From NCBI GenBank assembly GCA_905220665.1, contig CAJNAR010000168.1, forward strand, positions 310,001-374,000: a stretch of 64,000 bases of DNA. The letters are read 5' to 3'. Below, one piece after another: positions 11,921-23,285 of the stretch. The stretch's first letter is position 1. Every line of letters begins with the position of its first letter. The DNA comes from Albugo candida. Taxonomy: Eukaryota; Oomycota; Peronosporomycetes; Albuginales; Albuginaceae. A model generated the notes under the pieces. That model searched no databases. It was given only the letters and a program-made list of their open reading frames with translations, and was not told the origin of the DNA. Made by a program: the position numbers and the translations under genes.

Positions 11921-13159
11921 TTACGCTGCTTGTGTAAACAAGGATAATCTGTGCTTTGATTTGCTTTCTAACTTTCTTAGTGTTGCTTGTGCTTGTAGTA
12001 AGTCCTTACATACTTGATCATGCCACGCTTCAATGACTTCCAGTTTCTCCAAAGCGATGTGTTGCGTATTGAGCAGTATGCTCTCTGCGTACTTGAGTTT
12101 GCGCATGCCTTCGACGGCTAGGGCGGCATTGGGATTGACATAAACCAGTGTACGCCGAGCATAGTCGATGACAGCTTGAGGGAATTTAGGCGTCTTGAGA
12201 TTTGCAAGCTCGGGTGCAAATTTTCGATATCGACGGTATGATTCGGGTTGTATTACGTGAGATGCAGCATCCATAGCTCGACCAGCTTCGATTGCTAATG
12301 GATAACATCGTGTAACAAACTCATTCAACGTTCCAGTGTATTCCGGCGCGACTAAATCTGATAATGCCAACCTTAATTTGTTGGTCGCATCACGATACAA
12401 ATCTTCAATACGATGCAGCTGACGTTTGGTGCAATGACAAGCTTTGATCTCAGACATGCAAATCGCAATTTGTGTCTGCAGATGATCGGCATTTCGTCCA
12501 GGTAAAACTTCCAGCAGCGAGCATAACAGCTCCTGTTTTTCACGTTCCAAGGTCTCAAGTCTCATCGAAAAATACTTCTGGTCTCCACAATGACCCGATT
12601 CAGCCATAGTCAATTGACTACTACTCAAACCGTCTCCTGCTAGACACAGCGAGTTGTCAATGGTAGTCATTCTCAAATCTCTGATAGATGACGATCGTCG
12701 CTCGAGACGTTGTATTTCTGCATCGACAGAAGAAGAAGCTCCCATTTTGTGCAGTAATTTGGTTTTCAGCCTTTCCACTTTTTTTTCACGATTCAGCATG
12801 AAAAATCTTCGAAACGGTTGCGTATCATGCCGAACAATCTTTTCTACGAGCTCTTTCTGTGACTTGACGAGCGCTTTCGACTCTTTCTTCGCTTCCTGCA
12901 ATTCTTCTTTCACCCGTTCTGCTTCGTATTGTTCACAAGATGTAAATACTTGTGACGCACAGCTGATGCGTTCGATCTCGTGAGATACACGATCATATTT
13001 CTGACATATACTACGTCTCCAATACACAGTTGATGCAGCCATAATGTTTCTTTCACGCTCCGTTTGCGCGTTCCGTTTGATATTATGAATTGAAGGCTCG
13101 TCTTGAGTGCACGGTATTCCGCAGAAAATACCTTCGTTTGAGTCTCGATATGTCTGCAT
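11921..13159 (-). CDS. Coiled-coil protein of unknown function
   Basis: One uninterrupted frame of 412 codons from the ATG at 13157-13159. I do not recognise the family. The N-terminal half is rich in charged heptads, for example EAERVKEELQEAKKESKALV, followed by RREKKVER-type basic stretches; the C-terminal half is also helical and ends in LESKSKHRLSLFTQAA. No signal peptide, membrane segment or zinc motif is visible. The overall look is of a cytoplasmic structural or adaptor protein. A second ATG (MAASTVYWRR) lies about 40 codons in and could be the true start. It is convergent with nothing close on its left and divergent from the CFAP77-like gene on its right. Confidence 0.75.
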   Translation of the reverse strand: MQTYRDSNEGIFCGIPCTQDEPSIHNIKRNAQTERERNIMAASTVYWRRSICQKYDRVSHEIERISCASQVFTSCEQYEAERVKEELQEAKKESKALVKSQKELVEKIVRHDTQPFRRFFMLNREKKVERLKTKLLHKMGASSSVDAEIQRLERRSSSIRDLRMTTIDNSLCLAGDGLSSSQLTMAESGHCGDQKYFSMRLETLEREKQELLCSLLEVLPGRNADHLQTQIAICMSEIKACHCTKRQLHRIEDLYRDATNKLRLALSDLVAPEYTGTLNEFVTRCYPLAIEAGRAMDAASHVIQPESYRRYRKFAPELANLKTPKFPQAVIDYARRTLVYVNPNAALAVEGMRKLKYAESILLNTQHIALEKLEVIEAWHDQVCKDLLQAQATLRKLESKSKHRLSLFTQAA

Positions 13160-13539
13160 CAAAAGTCGACGAGCTAAAACATATCAGCAATATTAACTTA
13201 ATGAAACGGTATGCTGATTTCAGTGAGATGAGGAGTCTGAAGATGTAATTATTACAAGGCCGACCGGTAGTTGCAAGTAAGATACAATGGCATCCACACT
13301 CGTAATTGTAATGGTAGGAGTCTTTCCAGGAACCACATAATCGAAACGATAAAATATCTGGTGTAGAAGCGGTGTAAGCCAGCCCGAATTGGCTCGTTTT
13401 GGTCGTTGCGCTATTTTTGCACCCTTATGTATAGATTGTAATTATAGCGAAATTACCGTGGAATCTGCTTCAGAATGCTACTTTGCACGAGATTTTCTCA
13501 ATAATAATTCGGAAACGCATAGTGTCAGAACCAAACCCG

Positions 13540-14260
13540 ATGACCAAGAACTCGTCTCTACGTTGTACTTTGGTCAAGCATACGGTAGGAAGTGTAAGGC
13601 GGACGACATACGACCTTCCCGATAATGAAGATAGCAACCACGTTTATGGCTACCGGCTACCTCGAGATCCAGAAGGAGCAGGAGATATGATTAGAAATTG
13701 GGCACATGGAAGGCATTCTGAACAGTGAGGCGTATAATCCCGTAAATCTTTCGTTCTGACGAGACTTCATTGTTTACAAAACAGTGACGGCTTGCTAGAT
13801 GATTCGACGGCAGAACTCGCTGGAAACACGCCAAAAAGAAGCCAATCACCAAGGGTGGACATGACTCATGGTGTAAAGACATTGTATGCTCGAGTTGTTT
13901 TCTGCGTCCGATTGCGTGCTGAGTTTGATCGATACTTAGACCTTCAGAAGATATTCGCGGTTTGATTCAAGCTCGGTACACAGATTTTAGCAATGATAGC
14001 TCTAATTATGCCGATTTGTCGCGCTTGCAGGCCAAAGGGGTACATTTTATTTCAGACGTGCTTTACAAGGGGGGTCACTAATGTTGCGATTTTGTATTGA
14101 ACAGCAACTGCCAAGAGAAGCTAGAGAATGTGTCATGAAAGATATTCGGAAATTTGCGATACCAGTAAAAGTGAAGGAATCTCCGAGGGAACCATTCAAG
14201 ATGACGAAATTCAAAAGAGTACCTCCCGTACTCCATACACAGCCAACACGGATGACGTGA
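13540..14260 (+). CDS. CFAP77: CFAP77-like axonemal microtubule protein
   Basis: Five exons can be joined in frame: 13540-13724, 13785-13893, 13940-13975, 14031-14057 and 14105-14260, with introns of 60, 46, 55, 47 nt, all GT-AG, giving about 170 residues. The order of motifs matches cilia- and flagella-associated protein 77: a VRRTTYDLP motif, then VYGYRLPRDPEGAGDMIRNW, then TPKRSQSPRVDMTHGVKTLY, and near the C terminus PFKMTKFKRVPP. The animal protein binds inside axonemal doublet microtubules, so a role in the zoospore flagellum is likely. It is shorter than the animal protein (about 300 residues), so an upstream or downstream exon may be missing. Identity rests on remembered family motifs, not a search. 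Confidence 0.6.
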
Positions 14261-14721
14261 TAGGGTCGGTCAGAAGGAGCAGATGGAATGCAAGTGTCTG
14301 GCGCACATGCTCTAATTGTTATCAGTACGAGCTGAATATCTATCCGCGTTTGTAGCGATCAAACTGGAGGCATAAACGGCAGTACTTATACCTTAGATGT
14401 AAATGCTGACGTATGAACTGTATTTACTGCAATTGATGTCAATAACTTCTTGATCGTGTTGATTTTGCAACAATGACCGCACCACCAAGCCTAGCACTGA
14501 ATAGTGTCTGTTGTAAAGCTACACTCTGAAACTCAAGCATTACCATCGCAGTAAATTTTGTTCACTCGGTAAATGCTGAAGCTTTTGTTCTGCACACCGA
14601 GCGACAATACATTGAATAGAAAAGCATTTAAGCTCTTTTTATCGATGTAAATCATTCAAACTGCACCTCCAATCACAACTCTGCATTTAGTCTGACAAAG
14701 CAACCGGATTTGTGGTCCCTG
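14261..14721. other. Intergenic stretch before glucosidase II beta
   Basis: About 460 bases with no coding or RNA signal that I can support. It should contain the 3' end of the CFAP77-like transcript and the promoter of the next gene, since both run left to right. No clear promoter motif stands out. Confidence 0.4.
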
Positions 14722-16968
14722 ATGAGTAGCTTCCACAAAACAGCAAATTGGAATCGCTCTTTGCTTCTTACGATTTTACTAGGCGCCTCTGTGTGCACGC
14801 ATGTACCCAACGTGCAAGGAATTGGAGAAACTGACGTTTCACATAAAGGCATAAAGCTCAACGATACGTTCATTGAAAGTCTACAAAGCTCTGGGACGTT
14901 TGAATGTCGAAACAGAGGCGAACTGATCACAATGAAAAAGAAATATTTGAACGATGACTATTGTGACTGTGAAGACGATGGAAAGGATGAACCAGGAACC
15001 TCTGCTTGCTCTTTCATTTTGGAACCATTCAGAAACTACTACTGCGCCGACGATCGTTACATGACGCAAGAGGTTCTATTAAACTCGTTAAGGGCGATGT
15101 GATTCCTTACTTGTTCCGCGTTTGCAGGTTCATAGCTCAAAAGTCAATGATGGTGTATGTGACTGCTGTGATGGAAGCGATGAATGGCTATCATCTGATT
15201 CATGGAAAAGTACAAGCTGCCCGCATACGTGCATTAATGTCGCAGTTGAATCGAAGGAAAGAGCAATTAAACGTTTGGACTTGGTTCGCAAAGGCTATGA
15301 AAGGCGACAATATGACTTGCAGGGACCAATACAGGAATCCTACAAGAACATACAGCTAACACTTGATAAAGAAAAACACGAAATTGCCAAGCTTCGGGCG
15401 TTGAAAAAAAAGGTGGAAATGTATAAAGAGCATGAAGAAAGAGTAGAAGCGCAGAGAAGGTTGGAGCGTGCGGAAGAAAGTATCTCGGATTTGTCAGAGG
15501 ATGAAAAGAAGACAGAAAGCTCCACTGATTCTGACACAAGAGAAGATACCCCAAATGATTTAGCTGAGGAAGCTCGAGAGTCTCCTCAAGAATCTCATGA
15601 ACATAATTCCTTTGAAGAAATCGATACCTCCGTAGATTTGGAATATGAAGAGTCTACAAAACTTGATCTTGATCTTGCCCCGATTTCAATTCCTGTAGAA
15701 AGATCGGATGGCACCAAGGTTTGCGTCAGCAATATGAGCTATCCTTTGGCTAATTTGTGGATCTAGATTTCTCTGTTCGATTATATCCATGAACAAGAGC
15801 AAACTACGTATGTACATTTCCTCGCACAAGCGATCGTTTTTTTTCTTACTCTCTGACAATCACCTATAGTGAGACACAAGATGAAGCAGAAGGAAAGGTC
15901 TGGTCAGTTGGATGGACTGTACCTTTAAACTGGAAGTTTGTGTATCTGATCATACTCAGAACAAGCGGTACGTATCTTGGGGTTTACATTCTTTCTTCAA
16001 ACTTCCTTATCGGCTCCAATGCGAATAGGACTTTTATTCTCTCCGATTCGAGCGCTTGTAGAATTTGTCTTATTTCTACCATCTATCATCCTGGACCTCC
16101 TCGTGGAATTGGAGTTGATCGAAGACCCAAATCAATCAATCTTGGCTGGCAAGTCGCACATATTCATAGAGATCTACTATTTTCTTGATACTTAGTCTAC
16201 TTCATAGCTCGATCAGCACATCTTGAAGCGTTAATATTCCGATATTTTGGTAGAGGGTTTGCATATCGATTCTATAGAGATTTTATATGGAGCGTCCGAG
16301 TTTTTTGGGACTCACCGATTTGGCTATACAACTATCATTTGTACGTCATTCCCGGTTGCAAGTGTTTGGCCGAATTGCAATATCCTCATCCCGTAGTCCC
16401 GAATCTGAAGCTATTCCGAAATCTCCAGAAGCAGAATCATTACGGCAAATTTTGCAACATATTGATCAGAAAATGGATCATCATGAGAGGGTGTATCAGT
16501 CTCATCAGAAAGCATATACCCAAGATTTTGGTCCTCAGCGAGAATTCTCCCTGCTTCGAAATGGCTGTCTGAAATCGCATGTTGGGGTATGGCGGTTCAT
16601 TACTGCAGTGAAATGCATAATCAGTGATCGAATCGTGTATTTCATAGGGATACACGTATAAATTCTGCGCATTTCAAGAAGTTCTCCAGGATCATGTGAA
16701 TATGGGCTATTTCAAAAATTGGGATCAATCAGGTGACGCAGACTCTCAATACACAAAAATGTTGTTTGGAGGCGGTGCCAAATGCTGGAATGGACCAGAA
16801 CGATCCACAATTGTGCATTTGATATGTGGAACCACAGAGGATATCGTATCGGTCGATGAGCCAAGGACGTGCGAATATGAAATGGTCGTTAGCACACATG
16901 CAGCATGCACGGATAAGATCTTGAACAAGGCGCAGAAAGAGTTTGATTTCTGGCAAGAAAAAGTATAA
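14722..16968 (+). CDS. Glucosidase II beta subunit (PRKCSH-like), ER glycoprotein processing
   Basis: The non-catalytic subunit of ER glucosidase II, which trims glucose from N-glycans after protein transfer. A signal peptide (RSLLLTILLGASVC) opens the ATG at 14722. Two LDL-receptor-A-like repeats follow, DDYCDCEDDGKDEPGTSAC and VNDGVCDCCDGSDEW. They are joined across a 55-nt intron (15073-15127). A coiled, acidic middle region comes next. The C-terminal mannose-6-phosphate receptor homology domain has QDFGPQREF, YTYKFCAFQ, GAKCWNGPERST and DEPRTCEYEM. About five exons are needed; the intron near 16595-16654 is clear, those between 15757 and 16400 are approximate. Hydrophobic stretches in the middle region and the absence of a C-terminal HDEL are unusual. 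Confidence 0.87.
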
Positions 16969-17186
16969 CGGCCCAAATCATGTCTTTTCATAACCCTCTC
17001 CGTAATACGATTCATCTTCCAAAGCAAAATAAGAAATATAGCTTTATTCGTTGCGGGACTGAAATTGATGCATCAAGATCACACAAAAGGTGAAGTACCC
17101 ACTCAGCCAAAACTTTTCCATCAGTCGACCATAATTGACGGGATTGCTAGGCAAACATACTTCGGACTATTAGAGGTAGGGCTTTT

Positions 17187-18419
17187 TCAGGTGCGCACAA
17201 GATCGCCAAAATAAGCTACTAGGACCTTTTCGTGACCATTAAGAAATACCTTATCGCAAGATACTGATTGCTCAGGCACCAGAGCTTGTAATTCATCCTG
17301 TGAAGTGGCTTTTGGGAGATAGTATACAATATTTCCGGTGACTTTGACGGCCAATTGAAATAAATCTTGACCGGAGCATGATTCATTAATCATCATGTCT
17401 TCCAGAGTATACAGATCCCGATTGTAGTTGAGACCTCCCCAAGGTGGAGAAAGAAAAATCACATCAGCCTGCAGTTTTGAAAGTACTTGAAGCGCATCGC
17501 CACAAATCCATTCGATGCGATCGGATACGCCATAAACCTTCGCATTATGCTTTGCTTTCTGGATGCGATCAGGGTCGATTTCCACTGCAATCACATGGTG
17601 ACAAGTGAGAGCAAGTTGTATCGTGTTCCCGCCACAGCCTGCAAATAAATCGACCACAGTACCACAGCGCACTCGTTCAGCGATATGTTCCGCTATAGCT
17701 TGTGGCGTCACCTTTGTAAGCAATAACATTATCAACACACAGCTATTGTACACTGCTTGCGTACCGAATACCAGCTTTCGTAATCCATCTCAATTCCTTC
17801 ATCATAGCGATTGAATAGCTGGTAGCGTTGTCTCCAAAACTTAATGATAGATCGATCTGATGCACACAAAAAATAAGGGAACAATTATTCAGAATGACGT
17901 CACTATTATCCCTTCACCTTGCTGAAGGTAGGATGGTGGATCAATGGGATCATCGACTTTTGTGAATGTTTCTTGGACAGTATCAATCTCTACTGACATT
18001 TCTCCTTCCGGCTCAGTCTTTGGTAAGAGAACAGCATATTCAGAGCCATTTGCTTTAATTCGGTCCGAAATTACTACATCATCTTGAACGACTATTGCAG
18101 ATGAATGTACGTCACCGCCATCGCCATCATCATCATGATGTTGTTCCTGAATTCCTTCACCCATTTCCTGTCCGTTCGAACACTCCTTTCCACTCTTTCC
18201 AAAAGCTGTCGGCAATGAGTGTTCATCGTATCCGGCTTGTTGCATTTCATCCAGTAGCTGGAGACGCGCAGATTGGAAATATTGTGCATTGATTGATTCT
18301 TCGGGTGAGATGAAGATTCTAGACTTTTGAGTTCTTTGGCGCTTGGTTTTTTGTTTCCCATTTCGCTGCCGCTTGCGATTGCGTTTCTTTGACGTTTGTT
18401 GGATTCCCTGATCCAACAT
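17187..18419 (-). CDS. TGS1: Trimethylguanosine synthase, RNA cap hypermethylase
   Basis: Converts the m7G cap of snRNAs, snoRNAs and telomerase RNA to the trimethyl form in the nucleus. Three exons join in frame: 18419-17918, 17856-17765 and 17711-17187, with GT-AG introns of 61 and 53 nt, giving 372 residues. The N terminus is basic (KKRNRKRQRNGKQKTKRQR), a likely nuclear or nucleolar signal, followed by an acidic region. The methyltransferase core has KFWRQRYQLFNRYDEGIEMD, SVTPQAIAEHIAER, the SAM motif VVDLFAGCGGNTIQLA, the acidic EIDPDRI and the catalytic loop SPPWGGLNY. All are diagnostic for TGS1. The gene ends just left of the TPR gene, on the same strand. Confidence 0.93.
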
Positions 18420-18519
18420 ACATAATGAGCTATTGGGAATACGAATTATTGTTTATAATATATACCTGACTCGAGTTCGTCGTGAGCCAAATCTCGTGCG
18501 TTTGGATCATTATCCACTG

Positions 18520-19641
18520 CTAATGATTAAGTTTATTAGGTACATCGTTGCATCCGTCGTAATTACGTTTCTGAGCATTTACATGCTTGCGCACTTTTAA
18601 TTTGGCAGTTTGCAACAGCAGCCAGTAATGCTGGTCATCTGGGTTCAGTTTGCAAGCTCCGTTTAAATCTCTCAATGCTGATTTCAAATCGTTCTTCAAT
18701 AAGTTTGCTCTTCCGCGTTCAAAGTAGATTGAAGCCAATTCTTTATCATTGTGATGGTTCCGAAGAATTATGCATTGAGTGAGACAAGACACCGCAGCCG
18801 AATAATCATTCTCAGCCAACGCCTTACGTGCCTCCGAACGCAAAAAACCGAATTTCTGGAACCGGCGAAGCTCGACAACTGTATGGTCGTCGCTTGGTAC
18901 AGAATAAAGGAAAGTCGTGACAACATTTGTTGCTTCTTCAGCTAAACAACAACAATCCAGCGCTTGTGCGTAGTAAAGGGTCAGTTGAGGATCCAGCTTT
19001 ACCATTGATTTTTCCTTCAGTAGCAAGCAGCAGTCTCGGTATCGTTTCAGTCGCAATAAAGATGAAGCTTGGATAATAAGAAGAGGAATGGAAAGTGGTG
19101 CTATCACAATCAATCCTTCAGCTTCAATCAGCAACCTTGCTGTGACATTCGGGGGCGGATTGACCCGCTTGTGGCGATTTGTCAATTGCTCTAATCGGTT
19201 CTGAAATTTCACGCATTTGAATAGCAACTTCGTTGCATCATTTAGTAGCAATTCATTGGTTTGTTTTGTGCTTTTGTATAAACTGACACATTCTCCCAAG
19301 ATATTTCTCGCTTTATCAGTAGCACCAAAGTATAAGTGAGCTGCAGCGAGACAAACAAATTCCTGGAGTAATGGCCAAGTACTCTGCAGAACATATTCAG
19401 CTTTGTGCTCGCATAGAATAGAATGCCACACATTGCAAAACATGACAAATGTAGCATGATCTTTCTGTTGGATTATGATCGTCTCAACACTTTGTCGAAT
19501 TCTAGAAAACTCCTGCAAATCAAATCGATCCGGAGTTTCTTTCGTAAGCGCGAAAAATTCTTCAATTATTCTTTCAAAAGAGACCTCAGACAACATCTGC
19601 GGAGCAATCGGGCCGAGATTCCTGCTCTCGGTCGAGGACAT
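18520..19641 (-). CDS. TPR-repeat protein
   Basis: One exon of 373 codons from the ATG at 19639-19641; the frame is open further upstream but without an ATG. The C-terminal half is made of tetratricopeptide-like helix pairs, for example AENDYSAAVSCLTQCIILR and IYFERGRANLLKNDLKSALR followed by LNGACKLNPDD, which is a textbook TPR pair. The N-terminal half is helical too. Such domains bind partner proteins, often chaperones, but no other domain is present to suggest a client. Only about 100 bp separates its stop from the TGS1 start. Confidence 0.8.
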   Translation of the reverse strand: MSSTESRNLGPIAPQMLSEVSFERIIEEFFALTKETPDRFDLQEFSRIRQSVETIIIQQKDHATFVMFCNVWHSILCEHKAEYVLQSTWPLLQEFVCLAAAHLYFGATDKARNILGECVSLYKSTKQTNELLLNDATKLLFKCVKFQNRLEQLTNRHKRVNPPPNVTARLLIEAEGLIVIAPLSIPLLIIQASSLLRLKRYRDCCLLLKEKSMVKLDPQLTLYYAQALDCCCLAEEATNVVTTFLYSVPSDDHTVVELRRFQKFGFLRSEARKALAENDYSAAVSCLTQCIILRNHHNDKELASIYFERGRANLLKNDLKSALRDLNGACKLNPDDQHYWLLLQTAKLKVRKHVNAQKRNYDGCNDVPNKLNH

Positions 19642-20174
19642 GCCTTCCAAAGGACCGCAAGTAAACTTGGGTTTCTGATAAATTTGAAATCTCAAAAAAG
19701 TTTCATTCGAATATTATTCTTTCTATGTATAGTCCGATATTCCCGTCATATTAAGCCTGGACACTAATGATATCGCATACTGGCCACGCACGATAGTTAG
19801 AAGACTGGATAATGTCTGAATATTGTGGCCGCAAGACAAACGCGAAGTATATCACGGTCGTTTTTTATTTATCTTGTAGCTTTGAATCAAAGGATTTCTC
19901 ACTGTCGAATAGCCGAATAGAAGTATGCTTTGGAGTCATTTGCACGGGTAGTCAATAATACATTGTGCTTTGACTTTATCAAAAAGTACGATGAGAGCAC
20001 AATGTACTTTTCAATCTATCAACTTCCGACGCTTGGCTGCTCCATCGTGAGAAGAGGCGAAATGTAGCTTGAGATGTAACTGGACGCGATGTACTTTATG
20101 TTATAATCAAGTCTTTCTGTATCAGATTAATTGACAATAGTCGAGTTACTTGAAGTCTTTGCAAGCAGAAGCGC
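19642..20174. promoter_or_regulatory. Divergent intergenic region between TPR and CCCH genes
   Basis: About 530 bases between two genes that point away from each other, so it must hold both promoters and 5' leaders. I see no repeated motif or clear initiator. An AT-rich part with several TTTTTT tracts lies near 19860. Confidence 0.4.
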
Positions 20175-21902
20175 ATGGCTTCCAGCGACGTGATGTGTAT
20201 CCTACAACGAGAACTACAGCTTACAAGAGAGCGAGAAAGCGATATTCAGCAAGTCCTTCGGAACGTACAAGCAAACATTGAAAACGATAAGGAATTATTG
20301 AACCTGTACCAAATGGCAATCGTTAAATTGCGTGAGGCATTGATGCAAGAGCGACAACTCCAGGACGAATCCCCCAAGCATTTCCAAAAATCACTCAGAC
20401 AAAAGAATCACGAAAATGAAGAGTCTCCAGGTAGCTTATGGCACAGATTTTCACGTGAGGAAATCCGTGACCGAAACGATACAGATAGCTCCGATACCTC
20501 ACATTGTGGTTGCGCTTCCCCATATAAAGAGGAGTCAGTCACTTTATCCGATGAGGCTAGGGATTACAAAGTACAGAATGAAGCGATACGATCAAAAACT
20601 CATGCATTGGATAGCTCCATAATGCAGCAATACCTTCCTTCCAGCTTGTTGGATTCTCCTCATATCGATAAGAATGGTGCAAGCCTCTTCATTTCAGAAC
20701 ACTCGGACACGCCTGAATCAGACTCAACGAGTACTAGATCAACTGTGAATGGAGCGGTAGCGTATGACGAAGATTATTACAGAAGGTTCACAGGTAACAT
20801 TCGGGGAAAGCACCCATCCGGCAAGACTGACAAAGGACGACAATTAGATCAGCAAGCCTATCATCGACTCGAATTCGGTCAGCGTAACTATAGTCATACT
20901 GACGGTTTGGCTGTAATGGCTTCCGATGAGAGAGAACACGCATATTGCATTGAAAATGAGTCCGCGTCCTCCTCTACCGCAATAAAGCCGTGTGGTACCG
21001 TGATTCTATCAGCGCTTTCTTCACTTAGTACGGTCTTTCAATTCATTGCAAAGGAAGAACTTGAGCATATTTTAATCGCTGTGGAAGGTGATGTCTCAGC
21101 TGCTATCGATCGCATCTTATATGAGCATCCATCCATGTATCCATCAGATGTTATGGTCGATTTGAAATCAAGAGAATCCTCCGATGACAACATATATTGG
21201 TCGGCCAGAAACGATTGGAATACCGGAACGTGTCCACTTGAATATGGTCCACTCCAAAACTACGCACAAAAGAATTCTTTCGTTTTGAGCAATCGCCGAA
21301 AATACGATTCAAATGTAGAAAATGGAAGCTTTCTAATAAAACGTCAAAACGCAAAAGTGAGCCAAAAGAACTTTCGAAATGATGACTACCGGTCATCGTT
21401 GGCAAGTCCAGTCTCGGATGGCTTTTCTCCTCGGATGCATAGTTATAAGACCGAAATTTGCTTATTCTACTTGCGGGGAACATGCAATTACGCCAAAGAA
21501 GAATGCCGGTTTGCTCACGGCGAAAAGGATCTTCGAGAAATACATGACAACAAAGCGCGACAGATGTATTTATTCACCAAGTCTAGAGCAATCAATCTGG
21601 GTTTGAGAGATTTCGCCTCCGTCTCAGCGAACGGACTCTTTACCCTTCCATCAGCTTCCGTATGTTCTCAAAGCACGCATCATTCCGCAGATGATACAAA
21701 GCAATATCAGCAAAGGGATCAAGAAAATTCACCGTCTCTCGTACAGTGTGGAATCGATAGATTTGATGCATCATGCACGGAGACTTTGCCAGATACGGAG
21801 AGACGCTCAACACATGCATCATGCTATCATATGGATTCTCACCATTGTTTTAGACAACGGAATCACTCGAGTCATTTTGTACATCAGATGCACCCTCGAT
21901 AA
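20175..21902 (+). CDS. CCCH zinc-finger protein with CUE-like domain
   Basis: A single exon of 575 codons. The first 70 residues form a coiled coil (LTRERESDIQQVLRNVQANI). Around residue 270-320 the segment LSSLSTVFQFIAKEELEHIL and VSAAIDRIL look like a CUE or UBA-like ubiquitin-binding fold. Around residue 420-450 lies one CCCH finger, YKTEICLFYLRGTCNYAKEE then CRFAHGEKDLR, with spacing C-x7-C-x6-C-x3-H, similar to the Tis11 type that binds AU-rich RNA. Only one finger is present where Tis11 proteins have two. A role in mRNA turnover is inference from the fold. Confidence 0.82.
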   Translation: MASSDVMCILQRELQLTRERESDIQQVLRNVQANIENDKELLNLYQMAIVKLREALMQERQLQDESPKHFQKSLRQKNHENEESPGSLWHRFSREEIRDRNDTDSSDTSHCGCASPYKEESVTLSDEARDYKVQNEAIRSKTHALDSSIMQQYLPSSLLDSPHIDKNGASLFISEHSDTPESDSTSTRSTVNGAVAYDEDYYRRFTGNIRGKHPSGKTDKGRQLDQQAYHRLEFGQRNYSHTDGLAVMASDEREHAYCIENESASSSTAIKPCGTVILSALSSLSTVFQFIAKEELEHILIAVEGDVSAAIDRILYEHPSMYPSDVMVDLKSRESSDDNIYWSARNDWNTGTCPLEYGPLQNYAQKNSFVLSNRRKYDSNVENGSFLIKRQNAKVSQKNFRNDDYRSSLASPVSDGFSPRMHSYKTEICLFYLRGTCNYAKEECRFAHGEKDLREIHDNKARQMYLFTKSRAINLGLRDFASVSANGLFTLPSASVCSQSTHHSADDTKQYQQRDQENSPSLVQCGIDRFDASCTETLPDTERRSTHASCYHMDSHHCFRQRNHSSHFVHQMHPR

Positions 21903-22115
21903 AAAGTCAGCAGTTTACATGCGGTGAGGAACACTAGAGGTCGGAAAATGGCATCCGAATGGTAATTTTGTTGTTCATAAATGAGTGCTGGAAAGATTGC
22001 CTCAAACTTTATTATAATGTGAATCAATAGAGTGGAAGATATGTCCCTACACATAAGAGATTGCATTTTCTTGTATGTATATATTCCTACTTGACTATCA
22101 GCAAATGCTTTGCGC

Positions 22116-23285
22116 TCACACTCTACTCGATGCGACCGCCGAAGATGACATTGTTCGATCTCGAAGATGTTCTGGCTCTTCATGTGAGAATCCAGCTGGA
22201 AAAGATCCTCCTTGCTGCATTCTGGCTACCTCGAGAACGAGAAAAAGATCCCGAACATTGACATCAACAGAAACTATTGTACCGTTCAAAATCATTCGTA
22301 TACTTCGATATTGCATATCATCGTCTGGAATGGAGGTGAAGGAAGACCGTGCAAGCTGCTGAAGGTGTTGTGGAGCTGCGGGAGCTGTGCCAACTGGGAA
22401 TATAGGAGGAACAGGAGGTTGCCACAACTCAGGTTCTGATCGTTTGCGTTTGGCCGCAGCTGGAGGAGTATTGGTCGAAAGGGAAGATAAGCGTTGTGAA
22501 GCTGCGCTAATATCGACTCCAATACCAGAGTGGCTCGATGATCCGGCCCCTGGGAATGGCCTACCTGGACGTTGTGATTCGACAGAACCTTCCGATTTCT
22601 GTTGATGTTTTATGTAAGGCTCATCAGAAGCCATTGTAGAAGCCATAGTCTGCGGTATGCTGAGTCCGGGAACTTGTAATCTGCGTGCAGGTGGCATTGT
22701 GGCAGTTGTCACATCATGCATACTGGCAAACAATGCTGGGACTTGTTGCCGGCTTCCTTGTGACGAATACGGATAGAATGAAGAAGGCCCGGATGGATTT
22801 GTTCTATCGTCTTGCCTTTGTCTCTTGGAGATTGCACTGGGTTTTTTCACATACGTCAAAATATCACATCTAAACCCATCATTGCCCACTTTACGTTTAA
22901 GATAGTTTCGGTATGAACGACTGATACGTGATTCAAAATTCCGAGCAGTTACTTCGACCAATTCGGACTGTTTAGAGTGCACACCAGGCCGGATATAAAT
23001 GGCCATATCTTCACGTACGTAATCTTCCGGTCCTTCAAAATTCCTAATCTCACGAGTCGTGACGTTGTTGACAATTCTGCAAAAGTTCTCATAACCATCT
23101 TCCATTGAAAATTGAAAATTAGTGATCGAAAGATGTTTACGTGAAGTTCGATGCACATCTCCGATTTTGACCGTGAGCTCAGCAACTAAAACGTTCGGAA
23201 CGTTGAAAGACGACTGCGTGCTCCCACTTCGAGAGTATGGTGATGCTGAAGCCGATGTAGTAGGCTGATCTGGTTGTTCTGTCAT
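22116..23285 (-). CDS. Unknown protein with low-complexity tail
   Basis: An uninterrupted frame of 389 codons from the ATG at 23283-23285. I do not recognise it. Residues about 30-150 look folded and include LTVKIGDVHRTSRKHLSITN and ARNFESRISRSYRNYLKRK. The C-terminal part is rich in serine, proline and glutamine and contains KRKRSEP, which may be a nuclear signal. A disordered regulatory protein is likely, but no function can be assigned. Confidence 0.7.
   Translation of the reverse strand: MTEQPDQPTTSASASPYSRSGSTQSSFNVPNVLVAELTVKIGDVHRTSRKHLSITNFQFSMEDGYENFCRIVNNVTTREIRNFEGPEDYVREDMAIYIRPGVHSKQSELVEVTARNFESRISRSYRNYLKRKVGNDGFRCDILTYVKKPSAISKRQRQDDRTNPSGPSSFYPYSSQGSRQQVPALFASMHDVTTATMPPARRLQVPGLSIPQTMASTMASDEPYIKHQQKSEGSVESQRPGRPFPGAGSSSHSGIGVDISAASQRLSSLSTNTPPAAAKRKRSEPELWQPPVPPIFPVGTAPAAPQHLQQLARSSFTSIPDDDMQYRSIRMILNGTIVSVDVNVRDLFLVLEVARMQQGGSFPAGFSHEEPEHLRDRTMSSSAVASSRV

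Noticed and set aside
18421..18519. Extra upstream exon of TGS1
   Set aside because: A splice site pair exists, but no joining keeps both frame and an ATG.
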